Assembly (NCBI GenBank): GCA_045224495.1
Contig: JBGVAK010000071.1
Coordinates: 1 to 50,135 of the forward strand
DNA length: 50,135 bases
Direction of reading: 5' to 3'
Source of the DNA: RUG472 sp045224495
GTDB taxonomy: Bacteria > Bacillota > Clostridia > Christensenellales > CAG-138
Part shown: piece after piece, positions 48,187 to 50,135 of the stretch
How positions within the stretch are numbered: position 1 is the first letter of the stretch
How the letters are laid out: every line of letters starts with the position of its first letter
Program-made: the position numbers and the translations under genes
Notes under the pieces: generated by a model
Database searches by the model: none
What the model saw: only the letters and a program-made list of their open reading frames with translations
Told to the model about the DNA's origin: nothing

Positions 48187-49143
48187 TTAATTCTGTATGG
48201 TATCTTTGATTATTGACTCTGCAAAATCTTTTGCCCCTGATAACAATTTGTGACAAAGCGCTTTTTTGTTCTGCTCATTCTGCGTAGAAGTAAACATACT
48301 TTTGTTACGTTTGAAGACGCCATTCACCTTGTCATAATCTGCTGGCACTTCAAATACATTTACCAAAAGATAAATGACATCATCTACAGTGAACCACTCG
48401 CCTTTATTCTCGTTAGTCACAATGTACATCGCCATGATGACCTGCTCCTTTGCGCCTGAGAGTGATTTTACTGCAGGGTAGTTTCCCACATTGAGGTCAT
48501 CAGCAGTTACAGAAGCATAAGCAGAAGGCGCTTTGTTTGTAGCCTTCCGTGTCTTCGTATGGGGTTTCTTGTCTGTATTATTCTCTTTCGGTTTATAATC
48601 CTTAATATAGGCTATACCAGCATCTGTCAACATATAGTACTTACCCGCTTTTGCACCTTCTGGCGGTTTAGTGTCCATTATATGACCTTTTTCAACAAGT
48701 CTGTATAATGACACACTTGGATTTTTAGGGGGTGTTCGCCTTGCCTCGGAATAATATCTTTTTACATCATCAATAAAGAACTCTTTCATCCCGTTTTTCA
48801 TTTCGTCAAAATAGGCAGCAAACAAAGTAAAATCCAGTTCAGATAGCGCCCCATACTGTTTCAAAAAGGCGGACAAATTGGTGCGAGAAAGATCATTTTC
48901 CGGTGAAGGTACAATCGTTTCCAGCTTCGACTCTTCACCCGCTTCAAGCATTGGTGCTTGAGATGCAGTTCCAATAAAATCTGACTGTACAGACGCTGTC
49001 TGCGTCCGAACCATTGCCTCAACAGCAGCGGGAAGAACGGCGTTCATGAAGTTTACACGCTGCTGCTCAACGACATCAGCTGGCCCCTCAGCTTTAAATT
49101 CAATAGCCCCAACCTTATATTCCAGTTTCAAAGTATCCTTCAT
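48187..49143 (-). CDS. Unknown protein with two winged-helix-like domains (318 aa)
   Basis: AT-rich. The N-terminal strand-like start LKLEYKVGAIEFKAEG is followed by a helix (residues 1-60) and a linker. Residues about 115-190 look winged-helix (FIDDVKRYYS...SLYRLVEKGHIM...YYMLTDAGIAYI). After a Lys/Thr-rich linker (DKKPHTKTRKATNK), a second alpha-helical region (about 225-318) begins AKEQVIMAMYIVTNENKGEWFTVDDVIYLLVN. No named family recognised. Starts 12 bp after the DUF4145-like gene and is last in a three-gene operon with a helicase. Confidence 0.75.
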   Translation of the reverse strand: MKDTLKLEYKVGAIEFKAEGPADVVEQQRVNFMNAVLPAAVEAMVRTQTASVQSDFIGTASQAPMLEAGEESKLETIVPSPENDLSRTNLSAFLKQYGALSELDFTLFAAYFDEMKNGMKEFFIDDVKRYYSEARRTPPKNPSVSLYRLVEKGHIMDTKPPEGAKAGKYYMLTDAGIAYIKDYKPKENNTDKKPHTKTRKATNKAPSAYASVTADDLNVGNYPAVKSLSGAKEQVIMAMYIVTNENKGEWFTVDDVIYLLVNVFEVPADYDKVNGVFKRNKSMFTSTQNEQNKKALCHKLLSGAKDFAESIIKDTIQN

Positions 49144-49155
49144 TATTATTCCTCC

Positions 49156-49893
49156 TTACATTAAACCTGCACGGTTATATAGGTCTTCCAACATAACCCG
49201 ATACTCTCGGGCTATTCTATCAATATCAAGCTTCCCGGCAGTATAGGTTATCGAATGAGCTGAATAGTTCCCTACATCACGAAAAGCATCAAAGTTATTA
49301 GAGATTCTCGAAGGAATCCCCAAACTGGGGTTTTGACGTGCATCCTTAACGATTCCTTCAAGCATTTTGTGTGTTCCATCAGGTCTTGTTATGGCTGCTT
49401 CTACACCCTTGTTTTGATAAGTCAAAACGAGCAGCACTTCAAACAGTCGCCGCATAAGAACAGCACATGCATCGTAGCAGTTTTGCCCATAGCAGTGATT
49501 AATCTGATGAACTAACTTATCCAAATAGGGTTGTTTTCCGCAGAACTTTACTTCTTCTAACAACTCGTTATTTGATTCAATAGTTACCGTATCTTGCCAC
49601 AGTTGCCCGTATTCACGATCCAATGCCTGCAGCACTGCCGGTACAAATTCGAGTGCGTTCTTATCAGTTTTTGAGAAACAAAACGCTTTTCCCTTACCCT
49701 TTGTGAGATTGGTTTTCAATCTAGAAGTGTTCGGTTTACTGAAATTACACTCTTCCATCCAGGTTGCAATACTGGATACTTTGAACGCAACATCTCCCTC
49801 CTCCTTATAGTGAAAATAACACAGCATCTTCGCACGATCGACTTCAAGCATTTCTTTAAGTTCAGTAGTTTCCATATATTCTAATAGTTTCAT
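49156..49893 (-). CDS. DUF4145/HEPN-like protein
   Basis: 245 residues, AT-rich. The N-terminal ~80 residues resemble a small wHTH (VSSIATWMEECNF). The C-terminal half (about 125-245) has HQINHCYGQNCYDACAVLMRRLFEVLLV and FDAFRDVGNYSAHS, typical of DUF4145, a HEPN-related fold common in defence operons. Start at 49893 with GAGGGGTG upstream. The in-frame ATG at 49908 lies before that site. Confidence 0.75.
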   Translation of the reverse strand: MKLLEYMETTELKEMLEVDRAKMLCYFHYKEEGDVAFKVSSIATWMEECNFSKPNTSRLKTNLTKGKGKAFCFSKTDKNALEFVPAVLQALDREYGQLWQDTVTIESNNELLEEVKFCGKQPYLDKLVHQINHCYGQNCYDACAVLMRRLFEVLLVLTYQNKGVEAAITRPDGTHKMLEGIVKDARQNPSLGIPSRISNNFDAFRDVGNYSAHSITYTAGKLDIDRIAREYRVMLEDLYNRAGLM

Positions 49894-49912
49894 CGAATCA
49901 CCCCTCATCTAA

Positions 49913-50135
49913 TTACCCTATCACTAATTTGTTCGTCTTCTTCAGATACTTCGCCGGGATCGGTTGATCGAGGCGCCAGGTGATGTTCATGGGGCGGGAG
50001 CCGTCGTGCTTCACATAAGTGGCCGTGCCCAGGAAGGTGTAGGCTGCTGCGCCGCCGGAAAGGCGATCCGATTTGAATTCGCGGACGAACAGGAGGACGC
50101 GGCTGCCGCGCTCCTGATGGTGGATGTACCGTTGA
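49913..50135 (-). CDS. DEAD/DEAH-type helicase with DUF3427, C-terminal end (runs off right edge)
   Basis: Only the last 73 codons are in the window: SRVLLFVREFKSD, AYTFLGTATYVKHDGSRP, MNITWRLDQPIPAKYLKKTN, then stop. This is the end of the DUF3427 domain found behind SNF2/DEAD-like helicase cores, often together with a phospholipase D-like nuclease. It is GC-rich, unlike the two genes that follow 19 bp later on the same strand. Confidence 0.88.
   Translation of the reverse strand, partial: QRYIHHQERGSRVLLFVREFKSDRLSGGAAAYTFLGTATYVKHDGSRPMNITWRLDQPIPAKYLKKTNKLVIG

Overview
The window looks like the chromosome of a high-GC member of the class Clostridia (Bacillota), probably from a gut-type community. 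Supporting signs are strong AGGAGG-type ribosome binding sites, a ZTP riboswitch over purE-purC, Clostridia-style sugar ABC permeases (LplB/YtcP type) with an UgpC-like ATPase, a STAS anti-sigma antagonist and a TnpV marker. Most genes are GC-rich. Two stretches (about 15.7-19.8 kb and 47.9-49.9 kb) are clearly richer in A+T and carry mobile or defence-type genes.

Layout. 1-1.3 kb: purE-purC (minus strand) under a ZTP riboswitch. 1.3-3.7 kb: an overlapping minus-strand operon iadA / CAT-family acetyltransferase / unknown. 3.9-13.9 kb: an RpiR-type regulator divergent from a peptide ABC transporter (binding protein, two permeases, two ATPases), followed by an ornithine-cyclodeaminase-like dehydrogenase, a class I amidotransferase-type hydrolase and an APC permease; together this looks like peptide/amino-acid scavenging. 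14.1-15.7 kb: LysR regulator, a damaged Cys-rich mini-gene and a STAS protein. 15.8-19.8 kb: remnant of an integrative element (tRNA-like 3' end, arm-type repeats, TnpV, a class III cyclase-like protein, a tripartite HipBST toxin-antitoxin operon, a frameshifted tyrosine recombinase). 20.0-24.2 kb: DUF1116 / FdrA / 59-aa protein / divergent acetate-kinase-family operon. 24.3-45 kb: LrgAB, then a large catabolic locus (tartronate-semialdehyde-type reductase, two sugar permeases, FAD oxidoreductase, two membrane proteins, AraC regulator, two 2-hydroxyacid dehydrogenases, solute-binding lipoprotein, GHL6-type and GH2 glycosidases, MATE exporter, repeat lipoprotein, UgpC-like ATPase). 46.4-47.2 kb: truncated ISL3 element. 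47.2-50.1 kb: SIMPL protein, then an AT-rich operon of a DUF3427 helicase (partial), a DUF4145/HEPN-like protein and a winged-helix protein.

Most important observation. Nine promoters between 19.9 and 43.1 kb share one architecture: two direct half-sites (about AGCRAATS) exactly 20 bp apart with an invariant AC between them, then a 6-bp gap, a poor -35 hexamer, a 16-18 bp spacer and a good -10. They precede the DUF1116/FdrA/kinase operon, the FAD oxidoreductase/permease/reductase operon, araC itself, both 2-hydroxyacid dehydrogenases, both glycosidase genes, the MATE exporter and the repeat lipoprotein. I infer that the AraC regulator at 31.4-32.6 kb activates all of them. That would make roughly 25 kb one regulon joining uptake and cleavage of an unidentified glycoside, oxidation/reduction of its products, and an FdrA/DUF1116 acyl- or carbamoyl-phosphate-forming step coupled to ATP synthesis. 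The substrate is unknown.
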